This document shows positions 1-12,111 of a stretch of DNA of 64,000 bases, piece by piece (the stretch's first letter is position 1; each line of letters starts with the position of its first letter). The stretch lies in assembly GCA_001599755.1 (NCBI GenBank), contig BCHX01000002.1, positions 1,736,001-1,800,000 on the forward strand, written 5' to 3'. The notes under the pieces were generated by a model. That model was not told where the DNA came from. It saw only the letters and a list, made by a program, of their open reading frames with translations, and ran no database searches. Both the position numbers and the translations under genes were made by a program. The stretch is from Gliomastix tumulicola. Taxonomy: Eukaryota; Ascomycota; Sordariomycetes; Hypocreales; Bionectriaceae.

Positions 1-65
1 TCTTGCTTCCTTTCAGAACGTCCCGGTCTCATACACGGCTTGCAATTCCATGATCCCTCCCCTCT

Positions 66-81
66 CCCCCCCCCCCCCCCC
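66..81 (+). repeat. Poly-C tract
   Basis: 16 consecutive C in the 3' flank of SBA1. Its length may be unreliable in assemblies. Confidence 0.9.
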
Positions 82-160
82 TTCTCCCTTCCCGCCAAGA
101 CATGAATTCATTCAGACCGTTACCGCGCGCCGACGCCAGGAATCCAGTAGGGGGGAGAGA

Positions 161-1048
161 TTAAGCCTTCTTGGGCGCGTCCTTCTTGGCCTCGTCACCC
201 TCGAGGGCGGGGAGGTCGTCGTCATCATCGTCCTCGTCCTCGTCGTCATCATCGTAGCCGGGGATCGCGTCGGGGTCGACGCGGCTGCCAAGGCCGCCCA
301 GGTCGGGGGGACCGTCGCCGCCGCCGCCGAGCTTGGAGAAGTCGATGCCGCCGAAGTCACCGCCGCCTCCCATGCCGGGCATGCCACCTGTAGGGTTTTC
401 AGTTAGCATCAGAGTTCCCTCCCCTATCTTTCACGTTTTGCAACAAACGGCTGCTCTGAAGCCAGCAAGGCCTCCGCCCACTTCTCTCTCTTGTCACTTA
501 CCCATGCCGCCGAACTGGGAGAAGTCGTCCTCGGGAGCCTCGTTCTGCTCGTCCTCGTCAACCCACTTGTCGAAGTCGGTCTTGAGGAAGTGCAGCCTCT
601 TGGGCTCCTTGAGCAGGCGCGGCCAGTACTCCTCCTTGAGCTCCTTCTTCTGCAGCTTGACCTCGATGTGCTTGGCCGTGTGGTTGATCTTGCTCTCAGC
701 CGGGTCGATCTCGGCGTAGAACTCGAGGTCGACGTGGTACTTGCGCTTCAGGGTCCCCGAGGTGCCGGTGAAGGTGAGCGTCGTGGGCTTGAGGTCGAGC
801 TGGACGCCATCCTTGGGGACGTCCGGGACCGAGATGGTCAGGTAGATGAAGTTCTTCTCGGGCTCCGAGTCGGACGAGCGCTGGGCCCAGAGGACTGGAA
901 GGGTGAGGGGTCAGCTGACATTGTCTCGTACAGAGGCGGGCAAACAACGTGAGAATTAAATGCACAATTAACAGCGGCAGCTGGGGGGGCGAGAAGAAGG
1001 TGTAGAGCAGTAATATGACATACCTTCGGGGGTCGCAACCTCGGACAT
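161..1048 (-). CDS. SBA1: p23/Sba1 (Wos2) Hsp90 co-chaperone
   Basis: Exons 1048..1024, 894..502 and 387..161 join in phase to 214 aa. Exon 1 encodes MSEVATPE; introns have GTATGT and GTAAGT donors and AG acceptors. Residues of about 8-115 form a CS (p23-like) domain: the exon junction gives a VLWAQRS opening strand, followed by FIYLTISVPDV, the LKPTTLTFTG strand and HIEVKLQKKE. The WPRLLKEP and FDKWVDEDEQ segments are typical of p23. The C-terminus is rich in Gly/Met, then strongly acidic (run of Asp/Glu), ending in a Lys/Ala tail. The family stabilises the ATP-bound Hsp90 client complex in cytosol and nucleus. It is divergent from VPS24 across a 1.2-kb intergenic region. Function is inferred from family; the fold assignment is secure. 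Confidence 0.95.
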
Positions 1049-2284
1049 CTTGAAGAGTGGTGGCGGCTGTGGTTCAAGCAAACAAGCTGAGGGGAGCTTT
1101 CGGGAATCCGCAAGACTTGCACTTCACAGTCTTGATGTTGGAATTGGAATGGAATGGGTAAGAGAAACGGAAGCCAAGCTGAGCGGTTGAGAATTTGCAA
1201 ACCTATGGCGTTTGGGAATGCAAGTGGAGAGTGGGAAAAGTTGCACCAAGAGCTGGAACGATTTTATGAGGCTGCAACACGAAGAAAAGAAAAGGAATCG
1301 TGCCTTTTGGCTCCTGGGTGCTGGGGGGGCGATGCTTCCCCTCTGTTCTCACGGATTCCATCCAAGTCCCGTTACGACGCTACCGGGGGCTGCCGGCCGG
1401 CGTCGCAGGGTAGGGGATGTACCGCGCTATCAGATTGCTCTAGAGACTTCTACTGGTACCGCCCAAAATATTCCCTGGAGTGTGACGCATGCAGGTCCTG
1501 CGCCACCCCACACAGGGTAGGGCACTCCAGGCGCTGGGAGGTCCAGGCCTCCAGGGACCGTCTTGCTAAATTGCATTGTTCGATGATGCTTATTACAGCG
1601 TTTCATAGACCCTGTGTGATCTGTTCTTTTTTTTCTTTTTTTCCTTTTTTTTCCCTCTATCGACTCTCAATGACTCTTTGAAGCACCTACCAGCAGAGTG
1701 CAGCCTAGATAGAAGCAAATGTCAGCTTCCTCTGTCGCTGCCTGCTCGTTCTTGCGGTCAACCTTGCCAGAGGTCGGTAGCTTTGGCGGGGTAAATTTAG
1801 GTTCCAGGATGCCTTGATGAGGTAATACAGCGCCTACCGGCAGACATGGGCCAATCGAAATGGCGGGATAGCCACTAACAGAGCACTGCCAGCGGGCCCA
1901 GTGCCCTGCTGCACTTCGTAGGGGAGTCGGCCAGTGGGGGGGGGCTGCCGTACCTCCACCACTCTCCCTCCTGCCACTTGACCTAACCTAGAGCACGTCC
2001 AGCAAGGCGTTAACGTCACACCACAGATCGGACACAGCCCGACAAGCCTGATCGCGAGCCTCACCAACCTTCACTCCCGCCGGCCGTCCTTCATGTGATC
2101 AGCGAGTCATTCCCGATTCACCAATCGAATCCCCCTCCCCCCCTTCGGCCACGACGATTACGAACTACTGCCGGAAGAGTAGAGGGCATTCTTACGACGG
2201 GCGAATACCTGGCGGTGGCGACAACGATTTAAATAGAGCACACTCGACGTTGCGTCTCGACGGCGCCGTTATCGCCAACGCATC
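1049..2284. other. Divergent intergenic region, SBA1/VPS24
   Basis: About 1.2 kb between two divergent starts, so it should hold both promoters. A T-rich run lies near 1625-1655, and an AT-rich GATTTAAATAG sequence lies about 60 bp before the VPS24 ATG. I see no coding potential in it. Confidence 0.6.
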
Positions 2285-3110
2285 ATGGAGACATTCAAGT
2301 CACTTTTCGCGAAACCAGATCCCCAGGCACAGGTACGCCAATTCCCCTCCCCCTCTCTACGCGTTCCAGGTGGCCCTATCCACCATCATCTTCCCCAATA
2401 CTGACCACCTACGTACGGGCCTACAGGTCAGGAAATGCAATGCCCTGATACGCACCAACATCCGCAAGATCGACCGCGACATCGTGGCCGTCCGCCAGGT
2501 GGAGATCAAGACGAAGAACCTCATCCAGCAGGCCGACCGGCGGGCGCAGCGCGACCCGTCCAAGGCGAAGCAGGCGCAGAAGGAGGTCCGGGACTTCGCG
2601 CGGGAGCTGATACGCGTGCGGCGGACGTCGGCGCGGCTGGTGACGTCCAAGGCGCAGCTCAACAGCGTGCAGATGCAGGTCAACGAGGCGTTCGCGGTGC
2701 GCAAGATCGAGGGGTCGATCCGCGCGAGCGTGGGCGTCATGCGCGACGTCAACTCGCTGGTCCGGCTGCCCGAGCTGGCCGGCACGATGCAGGAGCTCAG
2801 CGTCGAGCTGATGAAGGCGGGCATCATCGAGGAGATGGTCGAGGACGCGCTGCCCGAGGACCCGGACGCGCTGTTCGAGGACGCGGAGGCCGAGGACGAG
2901 GTCGACAAGGTGCTGGGCGAGATCCTGAGGGACAGGAAGGAGACGAAGCTGCCGGCCGCGCCCGTGCCGGAACCGGACAGGCCGGTGCCGCAGCAACAAC
3001 AACAGCAGCAGCAGCAGCAGCAGCAGAAGCAGTTGGAAGAGGAGGAGGAGGAAGATGCGGACGCGCTTATGGATCAGATGCGGGATCGCTTAGAGGCGCT
3101 CCGAAGCTAG
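2285..3110 (+). CDS. VPS24: Vps24/CHMP3, ESCRT-III subunit
   Basis: Exon 1 (2285..2332) encodes METFKSLFAKPDPQAQ. Exon 2 (2427..3110) starts VRKCNALIR; the join is phase 0 and gives 243 aa. I chose this ATG over upstream in-frame codons because METFKSLFAKPDP is the usual Vps24 N-terminus. The Snf7-type helical core covers about residues 16-180, with the Vps24-type stretches RDIVAVRQVEIKTKNLI, VNEAFAVRKIEGSI and VNSLVRLPEL. An acidic linker follows, then a Gln run, and a C-terminal MIM-like helix (ALMDQMRDRLEAL) expected to bind the MIT domain of Vps4. The family builds membrane-remodelling filaments on endosomes for multivesicular-body sorting. The Gln tract (about 2992-3027) and Glu stretch inserted before the MIM are lineage-specific low complexity. 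Confidence 0.95.
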
Positions 3111-3262
3111 ACTTCGAACACACCCCGCGCGTTTATTGAAGAGGCCAGATGCGGGGATGGCGCGGCTGTTGGATGAGCGGTGGCCGCACAGCCCCTGTGT
3201 TGAGTTGCGAAGCTGGGAGTTCTAAGGCGCTCTTGTTTGGGACTTTGTGTGTTGATGCAGTC

Positions 3263-3286
3263 GACTCTCTCTCTCTCTCTCTCTCC
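3263..3286 (+). repeat. (CT)n microsatellite
   Basis: About 11 CT units, 150 bp after the VPS24 stop codon. Confidence 0.9.
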
Positions 3287-5460
3287 GGGCGTTTTGATAC
3301 AGGCGCAAGGCTACACGAAGAATACAACCCCCTTTCCTGGTTCCAACCGTACGCCTACCTTGGTTTTTTTTTTCCTCCCATACATCGAAGCGCATGTTCT
3401 GCCTGGGCTATCAAACTGGCTCCCTCTGTTCAGAGGCCTCCTCGTCGCAGTTGCCGGAGACCTGGAAGATGGGAGTTTCAGCCGTGCCACAAGTCTAGTC
3501 TCGCGAGCCCCCTTCTCGCCCCGTGTGTGCGCCCAGAATTAGTCAGTCCAACCGTGGGCGACGCTTTTCCGGAACCCCCCCCCCTTCCTTCATGGCTTGC
3601 GGAAACAGGGTCAACAGTGTGATACATATTACGGGCTGGTTGTGAATCGCCACTTGGAGAGTGATGTGTAAGTCGTCTCCCCTCAAAAGTCGGTCCGTTT
3701 CTCTCGCCTCTCTCTCGCCCCAAACCCGCCGGGCGTCCATATTGATTTGAGGGGAGGTTGCAGAAGGGAGGGCTGCGTGCACAATGTCACGATGGAGAGA
3801 GGTCTCTGAAGGTCTGGACTCTGATTCAGGCGGCGTTCTCTTGCCCACGCCGCTTCCTCTTACCCTATTGTCTTCTTTGACTACTCTCTTTGGACACAGC
3901 TCACTCACACATGGACATCTTGAGATGGTGAGCGACAAGCCCGGTGTCGCCGGGAGGACCCAAAGTCGGACCGACCAGCGAGCCACAGCGAACGAGTCGA
4001 GCACCCCGTGAGACGGAGCGGAGGGTGTAAGAGAAAGTCCTGGTGGCTGTCCCGGGGCCTCGGGAACCCGGCTGCACGGAGGTGGCAGAGGACATACGAG
4101 CCTGCAGCGGTTTGGGAGGGCAGAAGATGACGGGTTCGGAGGACCCGGGAATAGGCAGATGCTTATAAGATGCAGTTCTTACATTTCGCGTCGATGAACG
4201 CCTGCGCCGCATGTCTAAGTATCCATGGAGGTGTGTGCATGTCTGGATGTAGGGTGGAATCCCGCGGGTCCTACCCTACACACTGAAGCCCACCATCCAC
4301 ACCGTCGCTCCGGCTGTGTCCCGATTGAGGCCGGCTCTGCGAAAGCTGCAGAGGCACCGGTGCTCCGATGCCCTTGCAAGGGAAGGCTACGGGCCAGGGA
4401 TGTAGTCGACTGCCTACCTACTGCCCTAAGCGAGCTTGTCATGGTTCAGGCTCAGGGATAGGGACAGGGAACGTAGGGATGGCTTGATCAGGATGGTCAG
4501 TAGATACGCCATATTGGTGACAAAGCAGCCACTGGATCTACCGGCCCGTGGCGAGCTTCGGGCAGCTGCGTAGCGCGCCTGGAGGTCAGCATGTATACGA
4601 TACGAGCTGTCTGGACAGGTGAGTCATCCTTATCAGTCGTCGCCTGCCCCTTCCAGTGAGCTACGTGACTGAAGCCCCGTGGCGGTCACCACGACGTGCG
4701 ACGGCGGGATATTACAGGTCAGTCACCAGCAAGATAGAGAGAAAACGAAACGAAAAGCAAAAGAGCGGGAGCGAGAACCGGGCGTGTTGGCTGGTTACAT
4801 GAACCCCCCACCACCTGTCACGATCCCGAAGGTCTCCCGAAGGGGGCTGCCCTGAGGAAGGGAGGGGAGGGCTGGTGAGAGAGAGACGGATGCAACGGAG
4901 AGTGGTCATGCAATCCTGATGCGCCCGATATGATCGACGCCGCTCGCATATGAGAATCTGATTGTCACCCGAATCGCGAATGCGCCAGAAGTGCAATACG
5001 TACCCTCTTCTGACAGAACGTCAAAAAAAATCAAAAATCAGGATTTTTGTCGCAGCTTGGCTTGCTCAGTAGCTCGACACATCACGATCCTGTCAAGACG
5101 TCCGTCATCCTGCTGGATTCCTGTTTGAAATCCATAGGGTAGGTGCTATACCATACCTTACCCTATCTCACTAAGGGGGGTGAACGAGAGCCATTCCCCC
5201 ACGCGGGTAGGATGGGATTTGGGAGGGGAGGAGCCGGCGGTTTTGCCTGGCGGGCAATCTCGCGCTTGGACTCCCTGTCCATGCAAGCCACGTCCCTCGA
5301 CAGAGAAAACCTGCGCTGCGAGCCAATATATGACGTACCTGGCTGGCGCTCCCGCACACACCGCCATCCCGCGTGTCGTATTCGTGGAATTCGGGCAGGT
5401 TTCGCGAGAGAAGGACGCGACGCATGAAAAAGCAAGGACGCAAGCAATTTTTTTTTTTTT

Positions 5461-5502
5461 TCATTCATTCATTCATCCATCTATCCATCCATCCATCCAT
5501 CC
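5461..5502 (+). repeat. (CATT)n/(CATC)n microsatellite
   Basis: A T homopolymer is followed by CATT units that grade into CATC units, inside the gene desert. Confidence 0.9.
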
Positions 5503-8500
5503 AAGGAATGAGGGCCAAGGAAGCGGCGCGGGGTGAATGAAGACGGGAGAGGGGGGGCGTGTCGCTTGTACAAGCAGGCCTCCCACGCGCTGCCCTCGCC
5601 TATCACTAGACAGAAGCACGATGGCGGATGTCACGGTACTGGCAGAAAGGTTTCGCGTAAAAAAATTAGAGCCGATCGCCCAGCATGAACAAGCGCAACA
5701 GCGTTGCATGGGATGTTCATGCAGGTGGCACGGAGGGGGGGAGGGGTGATGTGCGCCCAGGGGGGGCCAATAGGAGGCCGGGCGGAGATAGCTGACATCG
5801 AGAATCCCATCAAGAAGAAGGAAAGAAGCAAAGTTCCATCCCACAACGACCAACGCTGCCCGTGGCTGCTCGGTCGCTGTTCGCTGCCCACGGCTGCGAC
5901 GGGGTTGGTTGCTCTAAGCGAAGGGTGGCGGCAAGGATGAAGACCGTAGCCAACACACACACAAGTCGTTGGCAGCATCCCTTGAGTTCGCAGCGATGGC
6001 CGTCGGCGTGTGGTTTGGCCGGCCCAGCGTACCATTCGTGCTGCCATATGACGAAGTGCACAAGACGCCCAGATGTAACTCTGCACGGCTGCAATGAAAC
6101 GCTTCATCGACCACGCGGGCCGCCTGAGAAGGTGTGTGGATGGCAAGGTAAGGGTGGTAGCCAAGCATAGGTATGGTTCATCTACCAATTCTTGCCAGAT
6201 ATTATTATTCGACTTCCACATGCTGAATGCGAATCCGGGGGTGGCAAACGGCCGACAGCCTGAACAGCGCTCCGGACATTCGGGAGAACACCGCGGAACC
6301 CCCCCTAAAGGAGGCTTCGCGGCCGCACCTGAAGAAACGCCGATCGGAGCAATATTGATAATTTCTTTCGCAATCTTTCATTAATATGCCTGAAGTCGAA
6401 ACGAACAAGGGGGACAGCCTGGACCACGTTTCCCAACGTGGCCAATGCCCGTCCCAACACCGCAGGCGCGGTACAAACACATGTACGAATCCCAGTTCAT
6501 ATGTCGAGCTCGGGCCTCTCGCTTCCACGCCTCGGGGCACCGCATCCTCAGTGGACGGGAAATTTTGAAAGAATTTTTTTTTCTCGTCGGGGGCCTGCTC
6601 GCTTGCTGGGATTGTCGGAATACTGAACGGAGACTGACCGGCCGTGGGTGCCGCTGTGGATCTGAAGCCCTGCTCCGGGGAAGAGAAAGAGGACGGATGA
6701 ATTGTGCGCCAGACAGGGCTTCCCTGGCTCCGAAAGTTTCAAATGGAAAATCAGCTTCGAGCACCCCCTGGAAGAACAATTTGCCCAGCGGAAGCCGTCC
6801 CGGGAACGCTTATTAGCTACTACTTCGTCCGCACCGGTCCTGGAAAAAGAGAATGGAATTATCCGGTGGGGAAGAAGAAGGGCCTACTACTTCCTGGATA
6901 TTTGCCATGACTCTCTTAGCGGAAAAGCGTATTTTTTGGGAGTTTCCCATTCCATGTGTTTCGCCTGTCATTTTAGAGTTGGGCGGGATGGAAGGATGGA
7001 AGGAAGGAAGGAACGCCCAAATTGGGTTGAACGGCCACGGCATGGCTGCAACGTGGAAGGATTACGCTTTGGACATGGCACAGAGATGCCACCGTCTCGA
7101 GTCATGAAAGGAGCTCGGGGAGGACGCCGATGGCTACGGGCCGCCGTCGAGAACTATTCTGCTGGACCACTGGAAACTCAAACGAGACCATCGACAATAG
7201 AACGAAGGAACCATAAGTAGACAGACAGACGAACGGACGGAACGGATGGAGTCCTCGTAACGGAGAAACACCCCCCTCTCCCCTTCCGTCTAGACTCTGC
7301 TAGAATTCAAGACGGACCCGTAGACGGACGATCACGCAGTCAAAAACGGGGGGGAGAGCACGACGGACGGGGGGACCCTCCTGTAAGACCCTGATCGGCC
7401 CTGTCGACCAGCGCTCTTGTAGCCTGTTACGGCAGCAGGTCTGGCTGATCAAGTGTTCTAGCACCAGCCGGATGCGTGTAGGCTCCGTCTCGGCTCGTCC
7501 ATCTGTCATCATGACCACCTCAGGTAAGGGGAGAGCCGGGTCTATCAAAAGACGGGGCAGCGCCCGAGTCACGAAAGCTGACAGATAGCGCACCAATAGC
7601 AAGTTGGGAAGCAGGGTCGGAAAATTCACAGGAGAAATCGAAAATCAGCAGTGCTCCGAACGTCCTTGCCCGCAGCTCGGGTATCAAGAAGCGAGGGTAA
7701 TGCCTGTAATCTCGCTTGACCGACAGTTTTGCGCTGTCCCTGGGGCGCAGAGCCAACATGCAGTGCTTCGCTGTCCGTGCTTCGCCAGCGAAGCGACGGT
7801 GGACGAGGGTGGCTGCAGGTGGTATAACCCTCCTCCCCGAAACGTGGTTTCGGGTTGCCATGCCCAAACGGCGGTCAAGTTCGAAACACCTGTCGGAAGA
7901 AGCAAGAGGACGTATGCAACCTCATTACCAAGGGAGAAGTGGTGTCAAGGCGGCCAGAGCGAAAACTCGGCCCGGCGGTCGGGCTCACCCCCGGGCATGG
8001 ACGGACTGCATGCAACCTAACTCTAAAATCTACCCCCTCCCCTTCTGATCCCCTGCCCTGACACATAGCCGGACCTAGGTAATAGAGCTACCTAGCTGTA
8101 GTCCACCATAAGGCTCGCAGTGCACCCTTCGCCAGTGGCTTCAATATTGCCCTATCCGAACGAGGACCGAACTCCTCCCTCGGTGGCGGCGGGGGAAGAG
8201 TATCGAGTAAGCGAACGGGCTTCGTTTCAACAGGGCAGGCAGCTATTTCATCCGTTCATCCATCCGCCTTCGTCACTCACCATCCCGAAATTGCCCATGC
8301 CACTATCCGCATCGGGCCTGATGTGCCCTCCCCAGGTTTGAAAGCCTTCTTGGTTTTTTTCGCCTTCTTCTGAAAGGCTTGCCCGTCTTCAGTTTGACCA
8401 GACACGGCCTAGTTTGCGGGGGAGGGAAAACTGCCCCCTCTCCTGCCCTTCCCTGATTGAGGGATCTTCTGCGCCTGTGATGTGATGCGCTGACAGTAAG

Positions 8501-11279
8501 ATGGGCGGATTCATGACAAACATACAGAATACAAGGGACAGAGAGAAAAGGAGCTCCGGGCGGCTGCGCGTGCAGGATAAAAAAGATCCCTTACATGAAC
8601 CTCGCTCTTTTTCGGGGTTTGCGCTCGACCTGTCATAATGGGTGAAGGGAAGCGCTCAAGTGATGTAAGACTGCTAGGTTCCCGTTCCCGCTCTATTACG
8701 AGTCACATAGGCGCGATACGAGAGAGACGGAGAGGGACAACTATTGCGGAGGAGGGGCAAATGAAGGGTGCTGTTGTAATCTTCTGATAATAATGCAGAG
8801 AGGGAGAAGATCCGACGGAGGGGTACTCCTTGTTGCTTTTTTTCTTTCTTTTTTTGCCAAAAAATGGAGGAGGTAAGATGGGGGTTTGTTACGAAGGGGA
8901 AAACGCCACCCAGCTCCTCCGAGCAGAGAGGGATCCTACCGCCGTTTGAGACAAGAAGCACGACTCGAGTGTGTGTGAGAGGGAAAGAGGGGGGAGGACC
9001 ATGCGGTAATGAGTGTTGTAGGTATATTTGGAAAATCCTGCTGGCTGATGGTTGCGTCCCTCGTACCGAGAGATTTCCAGGCAGGGCATGTGCGATTCTT
9101 TGTTGTATGACGAAGGGCTCCGGCTACGTGCGTCTGCGTGGTCGCGAAAACGCAACGCCCGTCTGACTCACACACACACTCTTGTCCTCCTCTCTCTCTC
9201 ACAAATGGTGGCTGATATCAGGTTTCCTTTTCAATTACCGACGTGCGCTGGCAAATCAGACACACTCGAGATGCCTAAACCAGGGTGTGGAAAATGAAAA
9301 AAACGGCCCAGCGGCGGCCCGACGGCCAACGAAAAGGGCCACCACCGCACAGCGTGTGTAATATGGGCATTTTAACTTGTATTTTTTTTCGTCGCCAGCG
9401 AAGGTCCGTGATGACGAGACAGGCGGTCTGACCGCCCTTCTGGTGGCTGTCAGTGTGTGTCAGTGTTCTCCCCGGGTTTTTCGTGTTGTGGTAGACACAC
9501 GCCCTCCCGTTTTGCCGGCCGAAGTCCATTTACCCGACCGACCTTCACAGGGCAACGGACTCTCCCCGACGGGCAACTTTACAGAAGGCCTCGGTAACGT
9601 AGCGTCCGCTAAGCCAGACCGCTACAGGGCGGTGACCTGCTTCTAGGAGCAGGTAGCAAAAGGAAAAATGCCGAGGGACGGGGGGTGTGCGTCTAGCAAA
9701 AGAAAAAGCCACCGGTCTTCCCCCGGAGCACTCTATCCCGTTCTTTCACTGAGTTCAGGGAAAGAATCCGAGGGCTTGCGGGGGAAAAAGGGAAAAGGGG
9801 AATGGAATGCGTTAGACGGACCAGCCACAAACATTCAATAAACGATGCTTACGAGTCATAGCTCGGACACAAGTGCGATGGCATCCCTCCAATACAGTGA
9901 GACAAAGGGGGGGACAAATCAAGGCAGCAATCAGGAATCAGCAATACGGCCATACGGTTCGCTGTTGCTGCGGACGAATCATGTGGAGGAGGGTGACAGC
10001 CAGCTGCTGACGGGAACGGTGAAAACGGCGGGGGAGGGGGACCAATCCTCTCCCCCGTGCTCTGTAGGGATAGGGGCCTAAACGTTCCCTTCGTCCCCCC
10101 CGCCACTACAAGGCGCATCACGGGTGTTTCGCGAGGTGTCATTCGTCGGGCTTCGTGTCTCTTGCCAGCTGACGCGCCGCGGCAAGGGAGAACAGTCATC
10201 AGCAAGGAGGAGGAGGGGGGGCCGAGGGGGGGGGCGAACTTTTTCTGTGATTCCAGCTGAAGGCGCGCGAATGATGTGTGACAGCCGAGTGACGAGCGTC
10301 GCGAATGGACGGAATGGGAACCGAGGTGTGCCCGGGCTAGCAGCGAATAGTTTCGCGTTGTCGGGCGAGGATGAGGAGGAAAAAGCAGAAAAAGGGAAAA
10401 CGCGACAAAAGACGGTGACGAGCTTGTGATGGAGGGCGGTGATGGCGCCTGTGACTGGCCCGGATCCGAGCTCCCCCCCCTCCAGCGGCTGGCTGTTGGG
10501 CGGTGACGGCCTGTGATTGCAGCGGCAGGGAGACACGTTCAGGGCGTTTAGGGAGGTGAATGCGCTGTGGCGTCTGCTCGTCGGGCTAGCAGCGTGCTAA
10601 AAGCGTCGCACCGACAGCACACGAAAAAGCAACAATCCAGCCGACAGGACGCAAGGGAGGACCGTTTTAGGCGGGGGGCGTGTGTCTGGGGCAAGAGAAC
10701 AGAGACAAGAGATGGGGGGGTGTGGCCCGCGGAAAGGCGGTCGCGCGTCGAGTCATCCCGTCACCGTTTCTTCTTTCTTTCTCTCCCTTCGGCGTGGATT
10801 TGGGTGAGACTGAGCTGCTGGCCGGGCAGCTGCTGGGGGCGGTGAGGGATGGATGCGAAAAGGGCTGCAGCAAGCCTCTCTGCAAGGACGGGAGGCCGAT
10901 CCAATGAGACAATGGAGGCACTCCCGCCGTTGCTTGTCCGACACCCCCACACACACTGATTCGCAAAGGGCCTGAAGGGGCGGTCAGAAGTCCAACAGGC
11001 GGTGACTGGCTTTGGCGTGCTGGCCACTGCTACGCTGAGGCCCTCGTGTCTGGTGTCAGAAGGGAGGGAAGGGAAAGGGGGGGTGTGTCTCGTGCGGCGT
11101 GGGTGTGGCGTGGGGGGAGAATGTGCGCTGCGTCGCGGCATGGCGGATTCACGCTCCCGGCAGCCTGTGTCGATGGGAGGATCTCTGAGGGATGATGCCC
11201 ATGAATCCGACGACTCCTGTAGACGTGTTGCCTACGCACACGCCTCGCACACGCCCCCCCAGCCCGACGCCTCGCCGGC

Positions 11280-11295
11280 TGTGTGTGTGTGTGTG
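11280..11295 (+). repeat. (TG)n microsatellite
   Basis: Eight TG units about 630 bp upstream of the TATA box of the 169-aa gene. Confidence 0.85.
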
Positions 11296-11920
11296 GTTGT
11301 TATGTATAGATGACTGCCTATTCGGTCCTCCCTCGCTTTTTATAATATGTCATGACTCCCTTCACCCACCGTGCGCCGTCTGCTTTCCTTCCTTCTGCCA
11401 TATCGTCCTCGACTTCATTTCCTCGCCCCCCTCTCTCAGGCATCAACATCAACCTCGACGACCTCAACTCTCAGCTCGGCAAGCCGAACAACCCTGCTCA
11501 TCTCGCCGCGTCGCACCACCCCCGTCTCCCGGCTCAGCCAGAACCCCCAGTCGTGCACGAGCATCGTCCAGCCCGGCTTGAATCAGGGCCTTTCCGCGAA
11601 AGAAGCACAGGAGGCTAAGGGGCTTATCCGAAATTCAAATTCGCCTCTCGACCGCTTCGAACCCTCCCCGGACCGACTCGGCGACAAGGGCGACTCAAGC
11701 GTGGTCCCTCTCCCCCCCCCAGCCCGGAGGCTAGAAAAGCAAAGCGAAGGAAATCAAAAGCGAGGCTACACTCACCCGGGCTCGAACTGACTAGCGACCC
11801 CGGCCCACTAGGCTATTTGCCTGACTCCTTCATCTCGCGTGGCAGACAAGCTTGGAAGCCAGGGCGTGTCCATCCGTCGGGTGTGTCATCCATCGACAAG
11901 CCTACACTGCCCGTCCCTTT

Positions 11921-11927
11921 TATAAAT
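11921..11927 (+). promoter_or_regulatory. TATA box of the 169-aa gene
   Basis: TATAAAT lies 185 bp upstream of the ATG at 12112. It is followed by a pyrimidine-rich stretch with TCTCTC and then a CAA/ACC-rich leader. This layout fits a TATA-driven fungal promoter with a leader of about 150 nt. The transcription start is not known. Confidence 0.5.
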
Positions 11928-12111
11928 CACAACGGGTCCCCATCTGTCTCCCATCACCCCCGGATTCCCATCTTCTTGGAACATTCTACAAAAGAGACAT
12001 CAAGACTTGCCTGTCTGCTTCTCTCTCAGTTCCTCTCTCGACACCATCCTCATCGCAACACCTACACTCACAACAACCACAACAACCACAACCACAACCA
12101 CAACCGACATC

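Larger units (their letters stand above)
3111..11920. other. 8.8-kb gene desert upstream of the 169-aa gene
   Basis: No reading frame here shows a recognisable domain, a plausible exon chain or sustained fungal-like coding character. The longest open frames (about 100-170 codons, e.g. 6702..7220 and 10078..10536) overlap on opposite strands and are low complexity. There are microsatellites (CT, CATT/CATC, GGAA, GACA, GT), many G and C homopolymers and an 8-bp perfect hairpin at 7836-7854. It does not look AT-rich or RIP-mutated by eye, and I saw no transposase or reverse-transcriptase fragment. It may be extended regulatory DNA or hold non-coding RNA, but that is inference. Confidence 0.6.

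Noticed and set aside
2250..2284. Upstream in-frame extension of VPS24
   Set aside because: An unspliced reading misses the intron at 2333-2426 and uses another frame; the spliced METFKSLF start matches the family.
10078..10536. 152-codon minus-strand frame rich in Pro/Ser
   Set aside because: Low complexity produced by homopolymer-rich DNA; the complementary strand is also open; no start context or domain.
11352..11790. Overlapping open frames following CTCTCTCAG, resembling a spliced exon upstream of the 169-aa gene
   Set aside because: Two plus-strand frames are open at once and neither gives a recognisable protein or a donor leading into the 12112 frame. Ser/Thr/Pro-rich translation is expected from C-rich leader DNA.
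11778..11815. Minus-strand tRNA-like sequence with a perfect A-box (TAGCCTAGTGG) and near B-box (AGTTCGAGCCC)
   Set aside because: The boxes are only 16 nt apart, leaving no room for an anticodon arm, and the T stem does not pair. It cannot be a functional tRNA; most likely chance or a deleted relic.
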